From Planctomycetota bacterium (GTDB lineage Bacteria; Planctomycetota; UBA1135; UBA2386), in the NCBI GenBank assembly GCA_020849665.1, contig JADLFX010000034.1, forward strand, positions 40,493 through 104,492: a stretch of DNA of 64,000 bases, written 5' to 3'. Made by a program: the position numbers and the translations under genes. This document shows, one piece after another, positions 20,523-28,572 of this stretch. Positions within the stretch are counted from its first letter, which is position 1, and each line of letters starts with the position of its first letter. The notes below the pieces were generated by a model. That model did not search any database. It saw only the letters and a list, made by a program, of their open reading frames with translations, and was not told the DNA's origin.

Positions 20523-20669
20523 GGGGAGAGAGAACCTCAGGGTCAGGGACCTGGGCAGGAGATGCCTACTCGACTGGCAGCGACCGTGAGCGTCAAGCCA
20601 CCCCCCGAGCGGGTCCCTTGCCATCGGACTCTTCCGTGCGTTGCCGGGAAGGGGCCGGCCGGCGCGGAT

Positions 20670-22088
20670 TCAGGGCGCGATCCCGAACCAGTGGCCGCGC
20701 GACGCACTGACGCCCTGCGGCGCGGCGCCGTCCGCGGCGAACACCTGCGCGTAGACCCTGGCTCCGGCGAGGCCAGGCTGACCGGGAATCGGGAGGGGCA
20801 CGTCGGCGTTGCCCTGCGCGTCGGCGGTACCCGAGATCGCCATCGCTCCCGCGAGGGCCACGTGCACCGTGGTCCCGAGCACCTGCTGGGTGCCCTGGGC
20901 GGGCGAGAGCAGGAGCAGCCAGGGTGCGTTGGCGGCCAGTCCGGTGACGCGGGCGCGCAGGGCGCTCGCGCCGACGTACACCGCGCTGCCCTCGGTGTGC
21001 AGGCGCGGCACCCGGCTGCCGCCGGCGGTGGGCAGGCCGTAGCGGTTCACGTGCCCGGCGTCCACGCGCAGGCAGTAGAGGCCGTTGCTGATGTCGGAGG
21101 CATAGATCACGCCCGAGTCCGCCCACGGGTAGACGCCCCACACGCCGTCGTAGTTGTTTCCCGGCACGGTCGACGTGTCGTAGTACGCGATCCGGCGCAG
21201 GCTGGTCCCCGGCGTCGAGAGGTCGATCATGTGGAAGCCGTCGGTGTACGCGGCGACGTACCCCGTCCGGCCGATGCCGTAGACGTTGTGCAGGATGTGC
21301 CCGGGCGACGCGTAGTTGGCGAGGGGCACGGGCGCCGCTGGATTGGTCACGTCGTAGGCCTTCACGTAGCCGTTGGCGTCCTCGTGCGTGACCAGCAGGA
21401 GGCGGTCGTCGTCGGAGACCCAGGCGTTGTGGGTGTAGGGTTGCGGGCTGGCGATCTGGCTCAGCGTGGTGAGCGCGGCGGCGTTGCTCGCGTTCACGAT
21501 CCGCAGCCTGCTGTTGTACACCTCGGCGAGGTAGCCGCGCCCGCGCCGCACGTAGCAGTCGTGCACGTAGGGCGAGGCCCAGCGGCCGAGTGCCGGAAGG
21601 TTGACCGGATCGGCCGCTGCGTCCAGGACGTGCATCCCGCTGCTGGAGCCGTTCACGTAGATGCGGCCGGTGTCGGGATCGCAGTGGATCGAGTGGGCGT
21701 TCGCCCACAGGGTGGTGTGCTTGTAGCCGCGGTCCACGGGAGCGGCCGGATTGCTCAAGTCGATCACGCGCACGCCCGAGTGGTGCTCGCTCACCGAGTA
21801 GACGTGGTGCCGGTAGCTGGTCATCTCCCGCCAGTCGCTGGCCGGGGCCGCGAACGAGCCGACCTGCGCCGGCGCGGTCGGGTCGGTGACGTCGTAGATC
21901 ACGGTCGCCGTCCGCTCGCCGAGGATCGCGTACTCGCGGTAGTCGGGAGCGGTGTAGCCCCACACCGCCGCGTAGGTCACGCCCACGTCGGTCCGACTCA
22001 GGAGCGTCGTGTTCTGGGAGGTTTGGGCAGGCAGGAGGCAGCCTGCGGCCAGGACGGCCGCCGCCGCGCAGGGGTGGGTACGGAGCAT
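20670..22088 (-). CDS. Secreted choice-of-anchor-B / LVIVD-type beta-propeller protein (copy 2)
   Basis: 472 residues, colinear with copy 1 downstream. A signal peptide ends around 'CLLPAQ'. Blocks match copy 1 closely: 'AVWGYTAPDYREYAILGERT', 'VYSVSEHHSGVRVIDLSNPA', 'HNAWVSDDDRLLLVTHEDANG', 'YPWADSGVIYASDISNGLYCL' and 'NRYGLPTAGG'. The terminal 'ASRGHWFGIAP' matches too. Probably exported and folded as a propeller plus a C-terminal beta domain. The start at 22088 gives a compact signal peptide; an upstream ATG at 22136 lies in a CT-repeat tract. The two genes probably arose by duplication. Confidence 0.85.
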   Translation of the reverse strand: MLRTHPCAAAAVLAAGCLLPAQTSQNTTLLSRTDVGVTYAAVWGYTAPDYREYAILGERTATVIYDVTDPTAPAQVGSFAAPASDWREMTSYRHHVYSVSEHHSGVRVIDLSNPAAPVDRGYKHTTLWANAHSIHCDPDTGRIYVNGSSSGMHVLDAAADPVNLPALGRWASPYVHDCYVRRGRGYLAEVYNSRLRIVNASNAAALTTLSQIASPQPYTHNAWVSDDDRLLLVTHEDANGYVKAYDVTNPAAPVPLANYASPGHILHNVYGIGRTGYVAAYTDGFHMIDLSTPGTSLRRIAYYDTSTVPGNNYDGVWGVYPWADSGVIYASDISNGLYCLRVDAGHVNRYGLPTAGGSRVPRLHTEGSAVYVGASALRARVTGLAANAPWLLLLSPAQGTQQVLGTTVHVALAGAMAISGTADAQGNADVPLPIPGQPGLAGARVYAQVFAADGAAPQGVSASRGHWFGIAP

Positions 22089-22125
22089 GGGAGCGCTGGA
22101 GAGAGAGGGAGAGGGAGAGAGTTCC
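22089..22125. repeat. GA/CT-rich simple-sequence tract
   Basis: A run of GAGAGAGAGGGAGAGGGAGAGAG-like sequence (about 22097-22119) lies directly upstream of the - strand copy-2 gene. A shorter version precedes copy 1 (about 20521-20533). On the coding strand it is a CT-rich leader, so both paralogues share this unusual 5' end. Confidence 0.6.
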
Positions 22126-22232
22126 AGGCAGGACACCCGGGTCGGGCGTGGCCGTCAAGCCGGTGCCGCCTCGGGCCGCGGGTTCGCGCGCGGCGTGTGA
22201 CGCCTCCCGGGCCACGCGACAATGGCCTTGCG

Positions 22233-25200
22233 ATGGCGACCCATGAGGAAGCCCGGCTCTTCGAACGCTACGCCCGCCATGGCGAGGTGGAGGCTCTGGG
22301 CGACGTCTTCGATCGCACGGCACCGGCACTCCTGCGCGTGGCCCTGCACCTCGTGGTGCACAGGGCCGAGGCCGAGGACCTGGTGCAGTCCACCTTCCTC
22401 ACCGCGATCGAGCGTGCCCGGGACTTCGATCCGCGCCGTCCCCTCTTCCCCTGGCTGGTGGGGATCCTCACGCACCACGCGCGCAACGCGCGGCGGCGCG
22501 CCGCCACCGCCGCCCGTGGCCTGCCGCCGCGGCCGGAGGGCGGGGCCGATCCCAGCGAAGAGGCGCACGTCCGCGACCTGCAGGCGCAGACCCGCGCGGC
22601 GATCGACCGGCTCGGCGAACCCTACGCCCGGGTGCTCGCACTCCACCTGCAGCGCGGACTCGATCCGCACGAGATCGCCGTGGAATTGCGGCGCAAGGCG
22701 GGCACCGTGCGCATGCAGCTGCTGCGCGGACTCGAGGCTCTGCGCCGCGTGCTGCCCGGCGGGTTCGCCCTCGGTGCGGTGGTGCCGGCCGACGGTGGCG
22801 CGGGGCTGCAGGCGATGCGCGCGGTCGTGTGCGCGCGTGCCAGCGCGGTCGCGCCGCTCGCCCCTGCGCCCCTGGTGGCTCTGTGGAGCGGAGTCCTCTT
22901 CACCATGCACAAGGCGTTGCTTGCCGGCGGTGTACTCGTCGCGGCGCTCTCCGCGTACTGGCTCTGGGACGCCGCCACGCCGGCGGCGGGCCCCGTTCCC
23001 GCGCCGGAGCCCGGCGCCGGCGCGTCGACCCTGGCCGCGGCCGCGGCCCCGGAGGCCGCGCACCGCGTGCCCGGGCGCCAGGAGTTGACCAGCGGCCCGG
23101 ACCGCGAACCGGCCGGCCTCGCGCCGGTGTGGGAGGAGACGGGTGCGTTGGAGGTCACCGTCGTGGCGCAGCGCGGCGGCGTGGCGCTGGTCGGCCGCGA
23201 GGTGCGGGTGCGACCCGCCGGCGCCGGCGAAGGCTGCCTTGCCGCGGCGCTCACCGACGCCGCGGGGATCGCGCGCTTCGCGGGCGTAGTGGCCGGCGAG
23301 TGCGAGGTGGTCGTGGAGGCGCCGATGGCAGGCAGCCGCATGCTCGTGGTGGAGCCGGACGCCACGACACGGCTGGAGGTCGCGGTGGCGACACTGGCGC
23401 CGGTACGCGTCGTCGTGGTGGACGCGGCGGGTGCATGGGTGCCAGGCGCCGAGCTCTGGCTCTCGTGCCAGCCCGACGGCAGCTCGCTGGCCCGCCGGAT
23501 CGGCGCGGTCGATGCGCAGGGCCAGGCGCGACTGGAGCACCTGCCGGAATCGGGGCTGCTGGCAGCCCGCCACTTCGTGCACGGGATCTCGCCCATGGTG
23601 CTCCTGCGCACCATCCCGGAGGCCCGCGGCGAGCGCTCGGTCACCCTGACCCTCGCGCCCGCAACCGCCCTCCTGCACGTCACGGTCACCGGTCCGGCCG
23701 GCGTGGGGCTGGCAGGGGCGCGGGTCGAGGTGCAGGCCGTCCAGGGTGGGCGAACGCTGCCGCGCCGCGGCGACGGCGGCGCGGAGATCACGTTCTCGGC
23801 GCTCGTGGCGACCACCGATGCATCGGGGACGTGCGTGCTCGCGCCGATGGCGGAGGGCGAGGTCGAGGTGCGCGTGTCCGCCCCCGGCTGCGTGCCGCTG
23901 GAGGAGCGCGCCTGGTTGCGTCCGGGCGCGAACCGGCTGGCCCCTGTGCTCTTGCCGGCGGGTGCCTGCTTCGGCCTGGTGCGCGACCCCACGGGCGCGC
24001 CCGTCGCGCGGGCCCTCGTGACCGTGGCGCACGCGGGGCCGGCGGCGCGCCGGCTGGGCCGCGCCTGGTGCGATGCCGCGGGTCGCTACCGCATCGAGGG
24101 TCTGCCGTGCGGCGTGCCGCTCGCCGTTCGCGCCGAGCCGGGCCAGGGCAGGCTGCGCGAGGTCCCCGAGCACAGCGTGCTGCTGGCGGGTCCGAAGCTG
24201 CGCCTGGACCTGGTCCTTCCCCGCATGGCGGAAGGGCGTGGCAGGCTGGTCGATGCGGCGGGCACACCGCTGGCCGGGTGGGGGGTGCAGGCGGAGGCGC
24301 CGGAGTGCTGGGAGCTCGGCGGCGGCCGCACGACCACGGACGCGGAGGGGCGCTTTCGCATCCCGGGTGAGGCGGGCATGCAGTGGCAGCTGCGCGTGGA
24401 TGCGCCGCCCAGGGGCGCTCCGGTCCCGGACCTCGTGGCACCGCCCCTGGTCGCGGGCGGGGACGAGGTGACGGTGCGGGTGCCCGATGCCCTCCTGCCT
24501 CGCTCCGCGCTCGCGGGCCGGCTCGCGTTGGGCGGCGAGAGCGGCGGTCCCGCGCCGCGGCTCAGCCTGTACCGCGAAGGCAGCGCCTATGGCGGCTGGG
24601 CGGCGCAGGCGGATGCGGAGGGCCGCTTCGGATTCCAGGACCTGCCGGCGGGCCGCTACTGGCTGCTCGTGGCGTGGCAGACGGCCGCGGTGCGCTTCGG
24701 CCCCTTCGCGGTGGAGTCCGCGCAACGGCGCGACCTCGGGACGCTCGTGCTGCCGGCGCGGGTGCGGCTCACGCTGCGCTTCGCGCGCCGCGATGGCGGG
24801 CCGATCGCGGGTCTCACCTGCGAGGTGCGGGAACCGGAATCGGGCGTGCGGGTGCACCTGGGTGCCATCGACCCGGCCGCCCCGACGCTGCGGATCGAGG
24901 TGCAGCCCGGAACCTACGAGGTGGGGGCCTGGGGCACCGGCTTCGTGGACAACGTGGAGCGTCCCGAGACCGTCATCGTGGGGGAGGCTGCGCACTCCGA
25001 ACGCACGGTGTTCCTGGAGCCGGGCGTGCGCCGCACGCTGGCTTTCCCGGTGCCCGAGCCCCAAGGGTGGGGGGCGGAGCGCCATGCGGTGGCGGAGGTG
25101 CGCCGCAGCGACGGCAGCGTGGTGCTGCGCGACTGGGACTTCGCGGTCACGCCGGGTCGCCCGCACGCCTTCTACCCCTCCCTGCCCGCGGGCGTCCTCA

Positions 25201-25310
25201 CGCTGCACGTGCGCACGGGTACCGGCCGGCGCTTCGAGGGGACCTTCGTGGTCGAGGACCTCGAGGCACGCCCGGAGCCGATCCCGGTGCGCGTGGCGGA
25301 GCTCCGCTAG
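22233..25310 (+). CDS. ECF sigma factor fused to a membrane anchor and carboxypeptidase-regulatory-like repeats
   Basis: 1025 residues in one uninterrupted frame. Residues about 1-170 are an ECF sigma factor: region 2 'EDLVQSTFLTAIERARDFDP' followed by 'FPWLVGILTHHARN', and region 4 'YARVLALHLQRGLDPHEIA' followed by 'AGTVRMQLLRGLEALR'. A Pro/Ala-rich linker holds one transmembrane segment (about 228-245, 'ALLAGGVLVAALSAYWLW'). The remaining ~750 residues are tandem Ig-like, carboxypeptidase-regulatory-type beta domains with repeated 'DAxGxxRxxxLPxG' turns. The topology predicts sigma domain inside, repeats outside. The start is ATG 22233; the upstream frame runs antisense through other genes. 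Confidence 0.88.
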   Translation: MATHEEARLFERYARHGEVEALGDVFDRTAPALLRVALHLVVHRAEAEDLVQSTFLTAIERARDFDPRRPLFPWLVGILTHHARNARRRAATAARGLPPRPEGGADPSEEAHVRDLQAQTRAAIDRLGEPYARVLALHLQRGLDPHEIAVELRRKAGTVRMQLLRGLEALRRVLPGGFALGAVVPADGGAGLQAMRAVVCARASAVAPLAPAPLVALWSGVLFTMHKALLAGGVLVAALSAYWLWDAATPAAGPVPAPEPGAGASTLAAAAAPEAAHRVPGRQELTSGPDREPAGLAPVWEETGALEVTVVAQRGGVALVGREVRVRPAGAGEGCLAAALTDAAGIARFAGVVAGECEVVVEAPMAGSRMLVVEPDATTRLEVAVATLAPVRVVVVDAAGAWVPGAELWLSCQPDGSSLARRIGAVDAQGQARLEHLPESGLLAARHFVHGISPMVLLRTIPEARGERSVTLTLAPATALLHVTVTGPAGVGLAGARVEVQAVQGGRTLPRRGDGGAEITFSALVATTDASGTCVLAPMAEGEVEVRVSAPGCVPLEERAWLRPGANRLAPVLLPAGACFGLVRDPTGAPVARALVTVAHAGPAARRLGRAWCDAAGRYRIEGLPCGVPLAVRAEPGQGRLREVPEHSVLLAGPKLRLDLVLPRMAEGRGRLVDAAGTPLAGWGVQAEAPECWELGGGRTTTDAEGRFRIPGEAGMQWQLRVDAPPRGAPVPDLVAPPLVAGGDEVTVRVPDALLPRSALAGRLALGGESGGPAPRLSLYREGSAYGGWAAQADAEGRFGFQDLPAGRYWLLVAWQTAAVRFGPFAVESAQRRDLGTLVLPARVRLTLRFARRDGGPIAGLTCEVREPESGVRVHLGAIDPAAPTLRIEVQPGTYEVGAWGTGFVDNVERPETVIVGEAAHSERTVFLEPGVRRTLAFPVPEPQGWGAERHAVAEVRRSDGSVVLRDWDFAVTPGRPHAFYPSLPAGVLTLHVRTGTGRRFEGTFVVEDLEARPEPIPVRVAELR

Positions 25311-25313
25311 CCG

Positions 25314-26552
25314 TCAGCGCGTCGCGGCCGCGATCTTGTCCAGGAGCTCCTGGATGGTCGGTGCGTGGTAGTCGGCGGCGTTCTGGCGGGCCTGCAGGTA
25401 GGCGAGGCCGCGCCCGCCCTTCTCCAGCAGGGCCAGGCTGTAGGCCGCGTACACGCGCTCGTCCGCGGTGCGGCCGGCATCCTCGAGCCACGGTGCCAGG
25501 GCTGCGACGGCGTCCGGGTCGCCCAGCGGCCCGAGGGCGCCCGCGGCCGTGGTGCGCACCTCCGGGTCCGGATCGCGCAGTGCCGCGAGCAGGTGCGGCA
25601 GCGCCTCGCGTACGCCCACCTCGCCGAGTGCGCGCATCGCCCCGAGGCGCGAGCGGGGATGCGCGAGCAGCGCCAGCAGGTCCTTGGCCAGCTCGCGGGC
25701 CGGGCGGCCCAGGTCGCGCACGATCTCCAGGCCGTGGTCGCGGATGTAGTCCTCCTCGGCCTGCACGGCGTGGCGCAGGAGTGGGAGTGGCGCCACTCCC
25801 AGGCGGGCCAGTGCATGGCAGGCCTCGTCGACCGGACGGAGCTGGAAGCCCTTGAGGTCCAGGAGCAGCCGGGCCATGCGCGCCGTGAGCTGGGGGTCTG
25901 GCGCCGGCGCGGCGGTGCCTGCGGCCACGCCCTGGTCGCGCCAGTGGCGATGCAGCGCGTCGAGGCCCTGCCGCAGGATCTCCCACGACGGACTCGCGCC
26001 GGGATCCCGGCCGGCGTCCCGCAGGATGCGGACCGCGTTCTGGCCGGCGCTCTCGGCGACAGCTTCCTGGCCGAAGAGCCACGCCATCATCGGCAGGCCG
26101 GCGTGGCAGCCCAGGCGGGCCAGGGCGTCCGTGATCCACACCAGCGCCGCGGGATCCCGCTCGTAGCGGAACTGGCGCAGCAAGGGGACCAGGCTCGCGC
26201 GCTGGCCGCGCCGGCCCAGCTCGAACGCCGCGAGCGCGCGGATCGAGGGATCCGGATCCGCCAGGGCCGCCTCGAGTGCCGGCGTGGCGGCGGCATCCTC
26301 CTCCAGGGTGAGCTTTGCGCGGCCGCGCAGGCGCTGGTCCACCTCGCCGGATCCGTAGGCCGCGGCGATCAGGTCGCGCCACTCCCGCATCTGGGCCTCT
26401 GCTGCGGCCGGCGACGCGGCTGCGGCGAGCCGCTGCAGCTCGGGGGTCGCGGGGCGGAGCTGCAGCGGTGGCAGCGGCGGAGGCGCCGGTTCGCCCTGCC
26501 GCCCACAGGCGGCGGCGGGCAGGAGGACGGCGAACACCATCGCGCGCTTCAC
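25314..26552 (-). CDS. HEAT-repeat lipoprotein, last gene of the ABC/cytochrome operon
   Basis: 412 residues from GTG 26552, whose GTGA overlaps the stop of the upstream cytochrome gene. A signal with Cys in 'LPAAAC' suggests lipidation, although Ala at -3 is not ideal. HEAT-like helical repeats run from about residue 60 to the end, for example 'DPSIRALAAFELGRRGQ', 'PLLRQFRYERDPAALVWI' and 'DPDPEVRTTAAGALGPLGD'. Probably an extracytoplasmic scaffold for the cytochrome or importer encoded with it. It ends only 3 bases from the convergent sigma-fusion gene. Confidence 0.82.
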   Translation of the reverse strand: MKRAMVFAVLLPAAACGRQGEPAPPPLPPLQLRPATPELQRLAAAASPAAAEAQMREWRDLIAAAYGSGEVDQRLRGRAKLTLEEDAAATPALEAALADPDPSIRALAAFELGRRGQRASLVPLLRQFRYERDPAALVWITDALARLGCHAGLPMMAWLFGQEAVAESAGQNAVRILRDAGRDPGASPSWEILRQGLDALHRHWRDQGVAAGTAAPAPDPQLTARMARLLLDLKGFQLRPVDEACHALARLGVAPLPLLRHAVQAEEDYIRDHGLEIVRDLGRPARELAKDLLALLAHPRSRLGAMRALGEVGVREALPHLLAALRDPDPEVRTTAAGALGPLGDPDAVAALAPWLEDAGRTADERVYAAYSLALLEKGGRGLAYLQARQNAADYHAPTIQELLDKIAAATR

Positions 26553-27541
26553 GGCAGGGGGATCTCCTTCTCGTCCAGGAGGGTGCTCCCCGGATCGCCA
26601 TCGACCGAGAAGGGCGTCAGGCGGTACCAGAGTCGTGCCTGCACGCGTGCCGTGCCCGGAGGGATCGCCACGCGGACCTCCTTGCTCGCACCCGCCGGCA
26701 GCTGCGTGTTCTCGCCTGGCTCGTCGCGATAGGGCTGGCGGAAGCGCCAGGCACGCGTCCACTCCGCCGGCGGCGCGCCGTCCCGCGGCACGAACCGGTA
26801 GACGATGTCCACGGCGCGGTGGCGTTCCTCGGTGGGGAAGTTGTGTCCCGCCCCCGTGTTGGTGAGCGTCATGCGCAGCTCGCCGTCGTGCACCTCGGCC
26901 CGGAAGGTGCCGGCCTTGCGCAGCATGGCGGCGTCGTGCGCGCCGTGGAACACGTGTTCGCGGCCCTTGCCGCCGTGCCGGCGCTGCACCTCCGGCATGT
27001 GGCAGTCGTTGCAGGTCGTGCCCTTCCGCGCCCACTCGCTCGCCCGCCACTGGTCGGTCGTGCCGTGCTGGTTGTGGCAGGTCTCGCAGGCCTCGACGGC
27101 GCTCGCCCTGGCGTCGGCACGCGGTGCGCAGGGCACGTCGGGCCGGGCGCGGCGCGCGAGGATCTGGCCGTCGGGAGCCAGATGGCAGGTGAGGCAGTCC
27201 ACGCCCTCGTCCGGACGCGTGATGCGGGGCAGCGTGCGGTTGCCGATCCCGGTCTCGAAGATCGGCCGGGGCAGGTGGCAGGCCTGGCACTCCTTGACCC
27301 GGAACTCGTCGCTCAGCTTGCGCACCTCGGGGTTCAGGTAGGAGATCTGGTGGTGGGAGCCGTGCCATTCGTCCCACACCTCGGCGTGGCACTCCTGGCA
27401 CTGCCGCGAGGAGATCCAGTGCCGGCGCGACTCGGTGCCGCCCCCGCCGGCGTGCGGTCCCGGGCGCGCGAGCCAGACCGCGGCCACGCCCACTGCCCCC
27501 AACACGGCGATCGCGAGGCCGATGCGCACGGCAGGACTCAT
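26549..27541 (-). CDS. Five-heme cytochrome c, c554-like, signal-anchored
   Basis: 330 residues. An N-terminal hydrophobic helix (about 6-26) serves as export signal or anchor. Five CxxCH heme sites are present: 'CQECH', 'CQACH', 'CLTCH', 'CETCH' and 'CNDCH', with extra His that could be distal ligands. The C-terminal ~130 residues are heme-free and beta-rich ('ELRMTLTNTGAGHNFPTEERH'), a layout seen in cytochrome c554-like multiheme proteins. It would carry electrons in the periplasm. It overlaps the ABC ATPase stop by 4 bases upstream and the HEAT lipoprotein start by 4 bases downstream. Confidence 0.9.
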   Translation of the reverse strand: MSPAVRIGLAIAVLGAVGVAAVWLARPGPHAGGGGTESRRHWISSRQCQECHAEVWDEWHGSHHQISYLNPEVRKLSDEFRVKECQACHLPRPIFETGIGNRTLPRITRPDEGVDCLTCHLAPDGQILARRARPDVPCAPRADARASAVEACETCHNQHGTTDQWRASEWARKGTTCNDCHMPEVQRRHGGKGREHVFHGAHDAAMLRKAGTFRAEVHDGELRMTLTNTGAGHNFPTEERHRAVDIVYRFVPRDGAPPAEWTRAWRFRQPYRDEPGENTQLPAGASKEVRVAIPPGTARVQARLWYRLTPFSVDGDPGSTLLDEKEIPLP

Positions 27542-28572
27542 GGCTCCCTCTTGGGCGAAGCCGTCTCGGGAGAGAAGGGCAGAACCCGCGGCGCGGAGCG
27601 CAGGCCCAGATGGACGCGGGTGCCGGCGGGTACCGGTTCGGCCGCGGCCACACGCAGCAGGCGCCCGTCCAGTTCGACGCCGAGGATCACTCCGTTCGGA
27701 GCGGGCTCCACCTGGCGTACCAGAGCCTCAGGACCCGATCCGTCGGGCGCGAGGACGACGTCACCGGGGAGGAGGACCAGCGCGCGGCGGCCCTCCGCAC
27801 CCAGGGGACGTGCGATCGGGCCGAAGGCCGTGCGCGGCGGGTCCGCAGCCTCGTCCACGAGCAGGCAGGCCGCCTGGGCGAGGAACGACGCCGTCCACGC
27901 GGTCCGCGGCGTCCGCAGCACGTCCAGGATCGCGCCCGCCTCGACGACCTGCCCGTCGCGCAGCACCACCACGCGATCGGCCAGGGCGAGCGCTTCGGCG
28001 CGGTCGTGCGTCACCACCACCAGCGTGAGCCCCCGGGCGTCGGCGACCCGGCGGATGAGCAGCGCGAGTTCGTCGCGCAGGTGCACGTCGAGGGAATGGA
28101 GCGGCTCGTCGAGGAGCAGGAGCTCCGGCGCCCCCGCCAGCGCGCGCGCCAGGGCGAGGCGCTGCTGCTCGCCGCCGGAGAGTTCTCCGGGGCGCCGATG
28201 CTCCTTGCCGCCGAGGCCGACCTCGGCCAGCAGGGCGCGGGCGCGGTCCCGGTGCAGCTGGGGTGCGGCGAAGCGCAGGTGGCGCAGCGCGTCGAGGTGC
28301 GGCCACAAAGCGCCGCTCTGGAACACGAATCCGATGCGGCGCCGGTCCGGGGCGAGGAGCATCCCCGGCCGCGACACCGGAGTCTGGTCGAATGCGATCG
28401 TCCCGGCGCGCACCGGCTCGAGCCCGGCGAGCGCCCGCAGCAGCGTGGTCTTGCCCGAGCCGGAGGGGCCGACCAGCGCGGTGCGTGAGCCGCTGGCCAG
28501 TTCGAGGTCGAGGGGGCCGAGGCGGAACGTGCCGCGCGCCACCTCCAGCTGCGTGATGGCGACGCGCTTCAC
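27538..28572 (-). CDS. ABC transporter ATP-binding protein (Fbp/Pot-type)
   Basis: 344 residues from GTG 28572. Walker A 'GPSGSGKTT', Q-loop 'FVFQSGALWPHL', signature 'LSGGEQQRLALARAL', Walker B 'LLLLDEPLHSLD' and the switch 'VTHDRAEALALADR' are intact. After the NBD (about 230 residues) a C-terminal ~100-residue beta-rich TOBE-like domain follows, typical of Fe(3+)/polyamine/sulfate-type import ATPases. It energises the fused permease encoded immediately upstream (4-base overlap) and overlaps the cytochrome downstream. The iron specificity is inferred from the binding protein, not this sequence. Confidence 0.9.
   Translation of the reverse strand: MKRVAITQLEVARGTFRLGPLDLELASGSRTALVGPSGSGKTTLLRALAGLEPVRAGTIAFDQTPVSRPGMLLAPDRRRIGFVFQSGALWPHLDALRHLRFAAPQLHRDRARALLAEVGLGGKEHRRPGELSGGEQQRLALARALAGAPELLLLDEPLHSLDVHLRDELALLIRRVADARGLTLVVVTHDRAEALALADRVVVLRDGQVVEAGAILDVLRTPRTAWTASFLAQAACLLVDEAADPPRTAFGPIARPLGAEGRRALVLLPGDVVLAPDGSGPEALVRQVEPAPNGVILGVELDGRLLRVAAAEPVPAGTRVHLGLRSAPRVLPFSPETASPKREP

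Noticed and set aside
18915..22232. An N-terminal extension of the sigma-fusion frame by over 1100 codons
   Set aside because: It lies antisense to the propeller genes and the MFS gene and shows no conserved features; the sigma domain begins cleanly at 22233.
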